Below are positions 11,212-19,801 of a stretch of 64,000 nucleotides of DNA, piece by piece. A program made the translations under genes and the position numbers. The notes under the pieces were generated by a model. The model was not told where the DNA came from, searched no databases, and saw only the letters and a list, made by a program, of their open reading frames with translations. Each line of letters starts with the position of its first letter. The first letter of the stretch is position 1. This stretch comes from Cupriavidus nantongensis (lineage in GTDB: Bacteria; Pseudomonadota; Gammaproteobacteria; Burkholderiales; Burkholderiaceae). The stretch covers positions 3,313,642 through 3,377,641 of the forward strand of contig NZ_CP014844.1 of the NCBI RefSeq assembly GCF_001598055.1. The letters run 5' to 3'.

Positions 11212-11328
11212 GCGAGGCAATCCGCCCCAAGCTGCCTGTTGTCCCGATTGCGCACACCCCGGCGCGGGCCAACGGGCAGTTCCCAAAACAGCCAGCCCCC
11301 GGCCCGGCCGTTTTCCGCAAGTTCCCTA

Positions 11329-12387
11329 TCAGAAGCGATGCTGCAGGCCGGCCATGACGCCGGTCTGGTTGCTGGCAAAGCCGACCAGGTCGCGCGACAC
11401 GCTGACGTCCTGGCCATTGCGCGCCTTCGCGTAGCCCACTGACAGGTAGGCCAGCGTGCGCTTGGACAGCGCGTACTGCCCGCGCAGCGAGAACAGGATC
11501 GGGTCGGCATCGTTGCCGCCCTTGATGTTCTGCTTGTAGACCGCGCCGTACAGCGTGAACGCCGGCGTGAAGGCGTAGCTGGCGCCGCCCCAGTACATGT
11601 CGCTGCGCTGGCTGGCCGCGCCGGTGGTGAAGCTGCGCTTGTAGTTGCGGTAGCCGGCAAACAGCTTCAGGTCGCCGAAGTCATAGCTGGCGCCGGCATG
11701 GATGCCCTGGATGTAGTCGGTGGCGTCGGCGGGCGTGGTGCTGGTGCCGGCGCCGTTCTGGCGGTCCCAGGTCGCGGCGGCGGCGAACTTGCCGGCGTTG
11801 TAGCCGGCGCCCAGCGCGTACTTGGACGAGCTCTTGAAGTCCCCCGCCACTTCGCCCAGCGCCACCGTCGCGCCGAGCTTCAGGCCGCCGAAGCTGCCGT
11901 CGTAGCGGATGGCATTGGATGCGCGCGAGAACAATCCGTCCTTGCGCCCGCCGGTGGCGGTCGACGACGTCGCCCACGAATACGCCGGCGCATAGCCCAT
12001 CGGGTCGAACGGCAGCATGAAGTCGTAGGTGGTGGTGAAGGTGCGGCCCAGCACCACCTGGCCGTAGCGGCTCGACAGGCCCACGGTGGCGCGGCGGTCG
12101 AACAGCGTGTTGTCGGTGTCGAGCCGGCCGGTGTCGATGGCGATGCCGCTTTCGAGGTTGAAGATCGCCTTCAGGCCGCCGCCCAGGTCTTCGCTGCCGC
12201 GGATGCCCCAGCGCGAGGTGTTCTTGCCGCCCGAGGTCAGCTTGACCGCCGAGCCGTCCGGCCCGGCATGGCTGACATATTCGATGCCCGCGTCGACCAG
12301 CCCGTACAGGGTCACGTTCGATTGCGCGGATGCCGACCCCGCGGCCGCCAGGCCCATCGCGGCCAACGCCATTGCCGTACGCTTCAT
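11329..12387 (-). CDS. Gram-negative general porin (OmpC-like, beta-proteobacterial family)
   Basis: A 352-residue outer-membrane trimeric porin. It has a signal peptide (MKRTAMALAAMGLAAAGSAS-AQ), the SNVTLYGLVDAG first strand typical of Burkholderiales porins, alternating beta strands and a C-terminal Phe (GLQHRF) required for outer-membrane assembly. Two ATGs are possible; the one at 12387 has AAGGAG six bases away, while the one at 12393 abuts it, so 12387 is preferred. It diverges from a TctD/TctE-like two-component system, suggesting substrate-induced control, perhaps of carboxylate uptake (inference). Confidence 0.93.
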   Translation of the reverse strand: MKRTAMALAAMGLAAAGSASAQSNVTLYGLVDAGIEYVSHAGPDGSAVKLTSGGKNTSRWGIRGSEDLGGGLKAIFNLESGIAIDTGRLDTDNTLFDRRATVGLSSRYGQVVLGRTFTTTYDFMLPFDPMGYAPAYSWATSSTATGGRKDGLFSRASNAIRYDGSFGGLKLGATVALGEVAGDFKSSSKYALGAGYNAGKFAAAATWDRQNGAGTSTTPADATDYIQGIHAGASYDFGDLKLFAGYRNYKRSFTTGAASQRSDMYWGGASYAFTPAFTLYGAVYKQNIKGGNDADPILFSLRGQYALSKRTLAYLSVGYAKARNGQDVSVSRDLVGFASNQTGVMAGLQHRF

Positions 12388-12433
12388 TGCCATCTCCTTC
12401 CTTGTGCTTGTTGTGGTAATCGTCAGCGGCGGG

Positions 12434-12466
12434 ATGGTAGGTGACGCGCACTTTCAGTTCGCTTTC
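12434..12466 (-). promoter_or_regulatory. Candidate response-regulator site and -10 of the porin promoter
   Basis: On the minus strand two GAAAG units (12462-12466 and 12451-12455) are 11 bases apart and stand 11 bases before a -10-like TACCAT (12434-12439). A direct repeat at helical spacing in place of a -35 is the usual layout for OmpR-family activators, and such a regulator is encoded on the other side of this intergenic region. Confidence 0.45.
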
Positions 12467-12618
12467 GAAGGGCAGGCTTTTCGCGGCCATGGCGCCGCCG
12501 CGGGATCAGTGGTTTCCCTAGCTTCTAAGCCGGCGCGGTTCGCTGTATCAGTCTGGCCTTTGCCGTTTTTTGCTGTCGCAGCCGCTCTGCCGTGCTGCCG
12601 CCCTGCCCGCCCTGCCCC

Positions 12619-13293
12619 ATGCGTATCCTGCTTGCCGAAGACAATGTGATGCTGGCCAGTTCGCTCAGCCAGGCCCTGGGCCAGGCCGGCTTCACGGTCG
12701 ACTGCATGCACGACGGCCACAGCGCGGACACGCTGCTGAGCACGCAGGACTACGCGCTGCTGATCCTGGACCTGGGCCTGCCCGGCCTGGATGGTCTGGA
12801 AGTGCTGCGCCGCCTGCGCCAGCGGCGCAATCCGCTGCCGGTGCTGATCCTGACCGCGCACGGCTCGGTCGAGGACCGTGTGCGCGGCCTGGACCTGGGC
12901 GCCGACGACTACCTGGCCAAGCCGTTCGACCTGTCCGAGCTGGAAGCGCGCGCCCGCGCGCTGATCCGTCGCGCCCATGGCCATGACAGCACGCAGATCG
13001 CCTTCGGCCCGCTGCACTACGACAGCATCAGCCGCGCCTTCCTGCTGCACGGCCAGCTGCTGGCGCTGACCGGGCGCGAGCGCGCCGTGCTCGAGGTGCT
13101 GCTGCTGCGCGATGGCCGCGCGGTCAACAAGGGCGCGCTGTCGGAGAAGATCTTCGGCATCGACGAATCGGTCAATCCGGACGCGATCGAGATCTACGTG
13201 CACCGGCTGCGCAAGAAGCTCGACGGCAGCGGCGTCGCCATCGTCACGCTGCGCGGCCTGGGCTACCTGCTCGAAGCGCGGCCGGCGGCATGA
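12619..13293 (+). CDS. OmpR-family response regulator (TctD/QseB-like)
   Basis: A 224-residue DNA-binding regulator. The receiver domain has the acidic pocket AEDN, the phospho-acceptor Asp51 in LILDLGLPG and the Lys of AKPFDLSEL. The C-terminal winged helix holds the EIYVHRLRKKL recognition region. The start at 12619 (MRILLAEDN) matches the family; the frame runs nine codons further up without support. It overlaps the sensor kinase by ATGA. Likely targets are the divergent porin and possibly the carboxylate transport genes downstream. Confidence 0.93.
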   Translation: MRILLAEDNVMLASSLSQALGQAGFTVDCMHDGHSADTLLSTQDYALLILDLGLPGLDGLEVLRRLRQRRNPLPVLILTAHGSVEDRVRGLDLGADDYLAKPFDLSELEARARALIRRAHGHDSTQIAFGPLHYDSISRAFLLHGQLLALTGRERAVLEVLLLRDGRAVNKGALSEKIFGIDESVNPDAIEIYVHRLRKKLDGSGVAIVTLRGLGYLLEARPAA

Positions 13294-14693
13294 AGCGGCC
13301 GCGCCCGGCACCCAGCCTGCGGCTGCAGTTGTCGCTGTGGCTGCTGCTGCCGCTGATGGGATTGCTGGCCTTCGATGCCTGGCTGACCTACCAGCGCGCG
13401 ATGTCGGCCGCGCATACCGCCTTCGACCGCACGCTGGAGGCATCGCTGCGCGCGATGCGCGAAGGCATCCGGCTGCACGAGGGACGGCTCGCGGTCGACC
13501 TGCCCAACCTCGCGCTCGAGCTGTTCGACGGCCAGGCCGGCCCGCGCATTTTCTACCGCATCCGCGCCGACGACGGCACCACCGTCACCGGCTACGACGA
13601 CCTGCCGATGCCGGCCGACGCACCGCTGCAGCTGTACCGCACCGTGTTCTACGACACCTTGTTCCGCGACCAGCCCCTGCGCATGGCCGCGCAGCCGCTG
13701 CCAGTGCGCGACGTCGGCGCGGCGCGCACGCGGCTGGTGTGGGTGCTGGTGGGCGAGACCATCGAGCCGCGCCAGCTGCTGGCACGCGACATCCTGATCG
13801 GCTCGCTGCTGCAGGAACTGATGCTGGTGACGCTGGCGCTGGGCATCGTCTGGCTCGGCGTGCGGCGCGGCCTGCGCCCGCTGCACCGGCTTTCCGACAC
13901 GGTGGCGGGGCGCGGCACGCAGCTCGACCCGATCGAGCAGAAAGGCCTGCCGGCCGAGATGAAGCCGCTGGTGCGGGCGCTGAACCAGTACATGGCGCGG
14001 CTGCACGGCATGGTGCTGGCGCGCAAGCGCTTCTTTGCCGATGCCGCGCACCAGCTCAAGACCCCGCTGGCAATCATCCAGGCGCAGTCCGAACTGGCGC
14101 TGCGCGAACGCGACCGCGAACGCGTGCGCGAGCATATGCGCGTGCTGCACGGCACCGTGCGGCACGCGTCCAGGGGCGTGCAGCAGTTGCTGTCGCTATC
14201 GCGGCTGGAGCCCGATGCCGGCTACGAGCCGGCGCTGAAGCCGCTGCGGCTGGATACGCTGGCGCAGGCGGTGGCGCTGGAGTGGGCGCCGGTGGCGCAC
14301 GGCGCCGGAGTCGACCTGGGTTTCGAGCGGGAGGGTGCGGCGCAGATCGCCGGACAGCCCGAGCTGCTGCAGGAGCTGACCGGCAACCTGATCGACAACG
14401 CGATCCGCTATGCCGGGCGCGGCGCAATGGTGACGGTGCGCGTGGCGGGTGAGGATGGGATGGCGCAGCTGCAGGTCATCGACAACGGCCCCGGCATTGC
14501 GCCGGCCGAACGCGAGGCGGTGTTCCGGCGCTTCTATCGCGGCGCCAGCGGGCAGGCGGTGGAAGGCACCGGCCTGGGCCTGTCGATCGTGCGCGAGATC
14601 GCGCGGCTGCATGGCGCGACGGTGGACCTTGGCGAAACGCCGGGTGGCGGACTGATGGTGTCGGTCAGGTTCGGCGCCAGGGCTTGTCCTTGA
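13290..14693 (+). CDS. Sensor histidine kinase (TctE-like)
   Basis: A 467-residue membrane kinase. One membrane helix near residues 12-30, a periplasmic sensor of about 130 residues like the TctE-type N-terminal domain, a second helix near 170-190 (LLQELMLVTLALGIVWLGV), HAMP-like linker, then the H-box AAHQLKTPLA with His254. The ATPase domain has NLIDNAIRYA (N), DNGPGI (G1) and GTGLGLSIV (G2). It is cotranscribed with the regulator through ATGA coupling. TctE kinases generally sense tricarboxylates or related acids; the ligand here is not known. Confidence 0.92.
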   Translation: MKRPRPAPSLRLQLSLWLLLPLMGLLAFDAWLTYQRAMSAAHTAFDRTLEASLRAMREGIRLHEGRLAVDLPNLALELFDGQAGPRIFYRIRADDGTTVTGYDDLPMPADAPLQLYRTVFYDTLFRDQPLRMAAQPLPVRDVGAARTRLVWVLVGETIEPRQLLARDILIGSLLQELMLVTLALGIVWLGVRRGLRPLHRLSDTVAGRGTQLDPIEQKGLPAEMKPLVRALNQYMARLHGMVLARKRFFADAAHQLKTPLAIIQAQSELALRERDRERVREHMRVLHGTVRHASRGVQQLLSLSRLEPDAGYEPALKPLRLDTLAQAVALEWAPVAHGAGVDLGFEREGAAQIAGQPELLQELTGNLIDNAIRYAGRGAMVTVRVAGEDGMAQLQVIDNGPGIAPAEREAVFRRFYRGASGQAVEGTGLGLSIVREIARLHGATVDLGETPGGGLMVSVRFGARACP

Positions 14694-14704
14694 CCGACTG
14701 TGTA

Positions 14705-14737
14705 CTCCCTCTCCCGCAGCTTGCTGGAGAGGGGAGC
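14705..14737. repeat. Imperfect hairpin between convergent genes
   Basis: A CTCCCTCTCC arm and a GGAGAGGGGAG arm pair with one bulge around an 11-base loop. It lies between the ends of the sensor kinase (+) and the ABC permease (-). There is no T-tract, so it is either a weak terminator or a dispersed palindromic repeat; I cannot tell which. Confidence 0.4.
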
Positions 14738-14758
14738 AACCACCGCCGAAGCGGAAAG

Positions 14759-15550
14759 TCAAAGCTTCTCCGTCTCCCCGCTCTTCGGCTGCCACTTCAT
14801 CAGCCGCTTCTCGCCGATGCCGACCATCCAGTCCAGCACCAGCGCAAACGCGGTCAGTACCACGATGCCGGCGAACACGGTATTGATGTCGAAGGTGCCC
14901 TCGGCCTGCAGGATCAGGTAGCCCACGCCGCGCGCCGAGCCCAGGTATTCGCCCACCACCGCGCCGACGAAGGCCAGGCCTACCGAGGTATGCAGCGACG
15001 AGAACACCCAGCTGGTCGCGCTCGGCAGGTAGACATGGCGCAGCAGCTGCTTCTGATTGGCGCCCAGCATGCGCGCATTGGCCAGCACCACCGGGCTCAC
15101 TTCCTTGACGCCCTGGTAGACGTTGAAGAAGACGATGAAAAACACCAGCGTCACCGCCAGCGCCACCTTCGACCAGATGCCCAGCCCGAACCAGACCGCG
15201 AAGATCGGCGCCAGGATCACGCGCGGCATCGAGTTCATGGCCTTGACGTAGGGATCGAGAATGGCCGAGGTCAGCGGGCTCAGCGCCAGCCACAGGCCGA
15301 CGCCCAGCCCCGCGACCGTGCCGATGCCGAACGCCAGCACGGTCTCGATCAGGGTCACGCCCAGGTGCAGGTAGATATCGCGCTCGACGATAAACCAGTT
15401 CCAGATGCGTTGCGCCACCATCAGCGGCTCGCCAAAGAAAAAGGCGACCTGCTGCGAGCGCGTGGCCACGTGCCACACGCCGAGGATCACCACCAGCACG
15501 AGCAGCTGCCACACGCGCAGCATGCCCTTGGAATCAGTACGGAATGCCAT
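14759..15550 (-). CDS. ABC transporter permease, NitT/TauT (SsuC) type
   Basis: A 263-residue inner-membrane permease with about six helices and the EAA-like loop (VNARMLGANQ... in the form LANARMLGANQKQLLRHVYLPSA) that contacts the ATPase. It forms the import channel of the ABC system whose ATPase and binding protein are the next two genes upstream on the same strand. The family carries nitrate, sulfonates, pyrimidine precursors or aromatic acids; the substrate here is not evident. Confidence 0.92.
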   Translation of the reverse strand: MAFRTDSKGMLRVWQLLVLVVILGVWHVATRSQQVAFFFGEPLMVAQRIWNWFIVERDIYLHLGVTLIETVLAFGIGTVAGLGVGLWLALSPLTSAILDPYVKAMNSMPRVILAPIFAVWFGLGIWSKVALAVTLVFFIVFFNVYQGVKEVSPVVLANARMLGANQKQLLRHVYLPSATSWVFSSLHTSVGLAFVGAVVGEYLGSARGVGYLILQAEGTFDINTVFAGIVVLTAFALVLDWMVGIGEKRLMKWQPKSGETEKL

Positions 15551-15595
15551 CGGGATTCAGTTCTTGTTTTGAATGGGGATGCAGGTCGAAACGGT

Positions 15596-16408
15596 TCAGG
15601 CGACCTTGCGCTGCTGGGCGTAGCCCTTGAGCACTTCCTCGCGCAGCACGTCCCAGATCGCGGCGTGCAGCTCGACGAAGCGCGGATGGTTGCGGATCTC
15701 GGCGACGTCGCGCGGGCGCGGCAGGTCGATCGCGAACTCGCCGATCGGATGCGTGCCGGGGCCGGCCGACAGCACCACCACGCGGTCGCTCATGGCGATG
15801 GCCTCGTCCAGGTCGTGGGTGATGAAGAGCACCGCCTTGCGCTTGGCGGCCCACAGCTCCAGCACCTCGTTCTCCATCAGCTGGCGGGTCTGGATGTCGA
15901 GCGCGGAGAACGGTTCGTCCATCAGGATGATGTCCGGGTCCAGCACCAGCGTCTGCGCCAGCGCCACGCGCTTGCGCATGCCGCCCGAAAGCTGGTGCGG
16001 GTAGCGGTCGCCAAACCCGCCCAGGCCCACCCGGCGCAGCCATTCCTCGCCCTGCTGCACCGCCTCGGCGCGCGCGGTGCCGCGGAACTCCAGGCCGGCG
16101 ACGACGTTGTCGAGCGCGCTGCGCCACGGCATCAGCGCCTCGGTCTGGAACATGTAGCCGGCGCGCCGGTTGATGCCGCGCAGCGGCTCGCCGAACACGC
16201 GCACCTCGCCGCTGGAAGGCTCCAGCAGGCCGGCGCCGACATTCAGCAGCGTCGACTTGCCGCAGCCGGTGGGACCGACCACCGATACGAATTCGCCGGG
16301 CTGGATCGACAGCGTGACGTCCTTGACCGCGGTATAGCGCTGGCTGCGGTCATCGCGCGAGACAAAGGTGCAGGTGACCTGGTCGAGTGAAAGTGCGGGA
16401 ATGCTCAT
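15596..16408 (-). CDS. ABC transporter ATP-binding protein, NitT/TauT (SsuB) type
   Basis: A 270-residue ATPase with Walker A GPTGCGKSTL, the signature LSGGMRKRVALAQ, Walker B IILMDEPFSALD and the switch His in FITHDLDEA. It powers the permease encoded 45 bases downstream. The start MSIPALSLDQ at 16408 is preferred; an in-frame ATG eight codons earlier is possible. Confidence 0.93.
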   Translation of the reverse strand: MSIPALSLDQVTCTFVSRDDRSQRYTAVKDVTLSIQPGEFVSVVGPTGCGKSTLLNVGAGLLEPSSGEVRVFGEPLRGINRRAGYMFQTEALMPWRSALDNVVAGLEFRGTARAEAVQQGEEWLRRVGLGGFGDRYPHQLSGGMRKRVALAQTLVLDPDIILMDEPFSALDIQTRQLMENEVLELWAAKRKAVLFITHDLDEAIAMSDRVVVLSAGPGTHPIGEFAIDLPRPRDVAEIRNHPRFVELHAAIWDVLREEVLKGYAQQRKVA

Positions 16409-16538
16409 GATGAACCGTCTCGTACCCGCCATGGCGGCGCAGGCAGCGGCGCGGGCGGGTGATGATGGACAAGCCGTCGCTGCCGCAAAGCAAAGGCCCG
16501 CTGCGGGCAGCGGGCCGATGGCGTCGACGGCAGGAAAA

Positions 16539-17582
16539 TTACTTGTACTTGGCGTTGGCCTTCTGCACGAACGCGTTGGTGTAGGTCTCTTCCAGCTTGA
16601 TCGACTTGCCCTTCAGTTCGGCGTCGAACTGGCCCAGCGCGTTGAGCGCTGTGCGCGGGCCGTCGGCCGGCATGGTGCCGTCCGGCGAGATCGCTTCCTT
16701 GACCTTGTCCCATGCGGCCAGGTACAGCGCGCGGTCGCCCAGCAGGTAGCTTTCCGGCACGGTCTTGACGATGTCGGACGGGCCCGCCTTCTGCAGCCAC
16801 TTGAGTGCGCGCACCATGGCGTTGGTCAGCGCCTGCGTGGTGTTGGGGTTCTGCTGGATGAAGGCCTGCGACGCGTACAGGCAGCCCGACGGCATGTTGC
16901 CGCCGAACACCGCCTGGGTGTCCTTGAGCGTGCGGGTGTCCGAGGCGATGCGCACTTCGTTCTTCTGCGTCAGCATCGACACCACCGGGTCGAGGTTGGC
17001 CATGGCATCGATCTGGCCCGAACGCATCGCCGCCACCGCCCCGGCGCTGGCACCGACGCCGATGAACGACACGTCCGACGGCTTCAGGCCATGCTTGGCC
17101 AGCACGAAGTTGGCCATCATGTTGGTCGACGAGCCCGGCGCGGTCACGCCGATCTTCTTGCCCTTCAGGTCGGCGACCGACTTGAAGTTGGGCATGGTCT
17201 TGTTCGACACCACCAGCACGATCTGCGGGGCGCGGCCCTGCAGCACGAATTCCTGGTAGCGCTGGCCCTTGGCCTGCAGGTTGATGGTGTGCTCGTAGGC
17301 GCCCGAGACCACGTCGGCGCTGCCGCCCACCACCGCCTGCAGTGCCTTGGCGCCGCCGGCGAAGTCGACGATCTCGACCTCCAGCCCTTCTTCCTTGAAG
17401 TAGCCGAGGCGCTCGGCGATGGTCAGCGGCAGGTAATAGAACAGGTTCTTGCCGCCCACCGCGATGGTGACCTTGGACTTCTCGGGCTTGCCCTGTGCCA
17501 GGGCATGGCCGAAGGTGAACCAGCCGGCCAGGAACAGCGCCAGCGCGATCAGGAATTGCTTCCAGAATTTCTTGTTATACAT
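16539..17582 (-). CDS. ABC transporter substrate-binding protein, NitT/TauT (SsuA-like)
   Basis: A 347-residue periplasmic binding protein: N-terminal signal (KKFWKQFLIALALFLAGW then FGHALA), followed by the two-lobed fold with FYYLPLTIAERLGYFKEEGL and the loops GGSADVVSGAYEHT and GVTAPGSSTNMMANF expected for SsuA/THI5-like proteins. A strong AGGAG site precedes the ATG at 17582; the frame continues upstream without a ribosome site. It supplies ligand to the permease/ATPase pair downstream. The ligand is unknown; the catabolic neighbours suggest a small carboxylate (inference). Confidence 0.92.
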   Translation of the reverse strand: MYNKKFWKQFLIALALFLAGWFTFGHALAQGKPEKSKVTIAVGGKNLFYYLPLTIAERLGYFKEEGLEVEIVDFAGGAKALQAVVGGSADVVSGAYEHTINLQAKGQRYQEFVLQGRAPQIVLVVSNKTMPNFKSVADLKGKKIGVTAPGSSTNMMANFVLAKHGLKPSDVSFIGVGASAGAVAAMRSGQIDAMANLDPVVSMLTQKNEVRIASDTRTLKDTQAVFGGNMPSGCLYASQAFIQQNPNTTQALTNAMVRALKWLQKAGPSDIVKTVPESYLLGDRALYLAAWDKVKEAISPDGTMPADGPRTALNALGQFDAELKGKSIKLEETYTNAFVQKANAKYK

Positions 17583-17761
17583 GCGAGATCTCCTACCCGT
17601 GTGGACTGGCGCCGCGGCAACGAGCGCTTGAAAGGGGGGCGCCGCGTTGCGGCAAATTGCCATGCTACCGGCCGGCGCGGTGCGCCGCATCGGTATCTAT
17701 ACCTAGCAAACCCGCCAGCTTAGCGCCCTTACCTTTCGATCACCTTGCCGCAGCGCTGGCG

Positions 17762-18778
17762 TCATTCCGCGTGGATGTCGGCGGACTTGATCACCTTGGC
17801 CCAGCGCGCCAGCTCGGCCTTCTGGTATTGCGCCAGCTGCTGCGGATTCATGTACTTGGCCTCGGCGCCCAGTTCCTCGGCCTTCTTGCGGAAGGCCTCG
17901 GTGCGCATGATCTTGTCGATCTCGCCGGTCAGCTTGTCGACCACCGGCTTGGGCGTTCCCGCCGGCGCGTACATCGCAAACCACGACGACACGTCGAGGT
18001 CGGGGTAGCCGGCCTCGGGCGCCGACGGCACGTCCTTCAGGCTGGGCAGGCGGGTCTTGCTGGTCACCACCAGCGGACGCAGCTTGCCGGCGGCGATATG
18101 GCCCATCAGCGGCGGCGGCGTGGTGATGGTCAGGTCGACCGAGCCGCCCAGCAGGTCGGTCATGGCCGGGCCGGTGCCCTTGTACGGCACGTGCGTGATC
18201 TTGGTGCCGGCCATCTGGTTCAGCAGCTCGGTCGACACGTGCTGCAGCGAACCGTTGCCCGACGAGGCGTAGTTGAGCTTGTCCGGGTTGGCCTTGGCGT
18301 AGGCCACCAGTTCCTTCAGCGACTTGACCGGCAGGCTCGGGCGAACCACCAGCACCTGCGGCGCCGACAGGATATTGGCCACCGGGGCAAAGTCCTTGAC
18401 CGGATCCCACGACAGGTTCTTCACCAGCAGCGGCGTGATCACGTGGAAGCCGGAGTACTGCAGCATCAGCGTGTAGCCGTCGGGCTTGGCGCGCGCGACC
18501 AGGCTGGCGGCGATGCCGCCGTTGCCGCCGGGACGGTTGTCGACCACCACCGGCTGGCCGAGCGCCTTGGACAGCGGCTCGGCAATCATGCGCGCGGCCA
18601 GGTCAGTGGTGCCGCCGGCCGCGGCCGATACCACCAGCGTTACCGGCCGGGCGGGATAGCTGCCGTCCTGTGCCAATACCGCCGGGGCGAACCATGCCGT
18701 GCCGATTGCGGCCAGCGTCGCGGCCACGGCCTTGCGCCGTGCGGGCATGGCTGGCTGGTGTTGAAGGGCTTGCTTCAT
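17762..18778 (-). CDS. Bug-family (TctC-like) tripartite tricarboxylate transporter binding protein
   Basis: A 338-residue periplasmic solute-binding protein of the Bug/TctC family, highly expanded in Cupriavidus and Bordetella. The signal peptide ends around LAQDGSYPARPVTL; diagnostic segments are SAAAGGTTDLAARMI, VVDNRPGGNGGIAA and the VPYKGTGPAMTDLLGG loop. No TctA/TctB membrane partners are encoded nearby, so it is an orphan binding protein that may feed a transporter elsewhere or act as a sensor component. It follows the lyase gene by 51 bases, with a GGAGACC ribosome site. Confidence 0.94.
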   Translation of the reverse strand: MKQALQHQPAMPARRKAVAATLAAIGTAWFAPAVLAQDGSYPARPVTLVVSAAAGGTTDLAARMIAEPLSKALGQPVVVDNRPGGNGGIAASLVARAKPDGYTLMLQYSGFHVITPLLVKNLSWDPVKDFAPVANILSAPQVLVVRPSLPVKSLKELVAYAKANPDKLNYASSGNGSLQHVSTELLNQMAGTKITHVPYKGTGPAMTDLLGGSVDLTITTPPPLMGHIAAGKLRPLVVTSKTRLPSLKDVPSAPEAGYPDLDVSSWFAMYAPAGTPKPVVDKLTGEIDKIMRTEAFRKKAEELGAEAKYMNPQQLAQYQKAELARWAKVIKSADIHAE

Positions 18779-18829
18779 GAGGGTCTCCGTTTGGTCTTGT
18801 GGATACGTTGTCGTGGTGCGCGTGCAGGG

Positions 18830-19801
18830 CTACGCCTGCCCGGCAAAATGCTCTGCCAGCCAGGCCGGCGCCTGGTGCGTGCGCAGGCGCGGCCCCGCGC
18901 TCAGCAGCTGGCTCTTGAGGTCGCGCCCGACCAGTTCCGGCATGCCGGCGACCACGTCGAGCAGCGCGCCCAGGTCGACGCCGGTCTGCACGCCCATGCA
19001 GTCGAACATGTGGACCAGGTCTTCGGTGCTGACGTTGCCGCTGGCACCGGGCGCATAAGGGCACCCGCCCAGGCCGCCGGCGGCCGCGTCGAAGCGCGTC
19101 ACGCCGGTCTGCCAGGCCGCCACGGCATTGGCCAGGCCCATGCCGCGGGTGTTGTGCAGGTGGATGGTCAAACCAGTGGCGGGCAGCGCGGCCTGGAAGG
19201 CCTGGCACAGCGCCGCGACCTGGTTGGGATAGGCCATGCCGGTGGTATCGCACAGCGTGATGCCGGCCGCGCCGGCGTCGGCAAAGGCGCTGGCCAGCGC
19301 CATCACCTCGGCGACATCGACCTCGCCTTCGAACGGGCAGCCGAATACCGTCGACAGCGACACGTTGACCGGCACGCCGGCCGCGCCTGCCTCGGCAATC
19401 ATCGCCAGCAGCTGCTGCCGCGACTGCGCGCGCGTCATGCGGAGGTTGGCGCGGTTGTGGGTCTCGCTGGCCGACATCACCAGGTTCACTTCGTCGGGCC
19501 GGCACGACAGCGCGCGTTCCAGCCCGCGCAGGTTGGGCACCAGCGCGGTGTAGCGCACCCCCGGCTGGCGCCGCATGCGGTGCATCAGCGCCTCGGCATC
19601 GGCCAGCGCGGGAATGGCGCGGGCCGAGGTGAACGAGGTGGCCTCGATGCGCGCGAAGCCGCAGGCCGACAGCGCATCGACGAAGGCCACCTTGGCATCG
19701 GTCGGCACCACCACCGGCTCGATCTGCAGGCCGTCGCGCGGCGCGACTTCATTGATCTCGACGCGGGCCGGGCCGCGCAACGGGTTGGCGGCGGCGCTCA
19801 T
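18830..19801 (-). CDS. Hydroxymethylglutaryl-CoA lyase family protein
   Basis: A 323-residue TIM-barrel lyase. It carries the HMG-CoA lyase signature GGLGGCPYAPGASGNVSTED with the catalytic Cys, the N-terminal EVAPRDGLQ metal/substrate motif and the HLHNTRGMG metal ligands. The classical reaction splits 3-hydroxy-3-methylglutaryl-CoA to acetoacetate and acetyl-CoA; the same fold also cleaves related acyl-CoAs such as citramalyl-CoA. Its ATG overlaps the stop of the CoA-transferase gene by four bases, so one activates and the other cleaves, most likely in one pathway. Confidence 0.93.
   Translation of the reverse strand: MSAAANPLRGPARVEINEVAPRDGLQIEPVVVPTDAKVAFVDALSACGFARIEATSFTSARAIPALADAEALMHRMRRQPGVRYTALVPNLRGLERALSCRPDEVNLVMSASETHNRANLRMTRAQSRQQLLAMIAEAGAAGVPVNVSLSTVFGCPFEGEVDVAEVMALASAFADAGAAGITLCDTTGMAYPNQVAALCQAFQAALPATGLTIHLHNTRGMGLANAVAAWQTGVTRFDAAAGGLGGCPYAPGASGNVSTEDLVHMFDCMGVQTGVDLGALLDVVAGMPELVGRDLKSQLLSAGPRLRTHQAPAWLAEHFAGQA

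Noticed and set aside
14705..14737. Intrinsic terminator between the sensor kinase and the ABC permease
   Set aside because: A hairpin is present but no T-tract on either strand; recorded as a repeat only.
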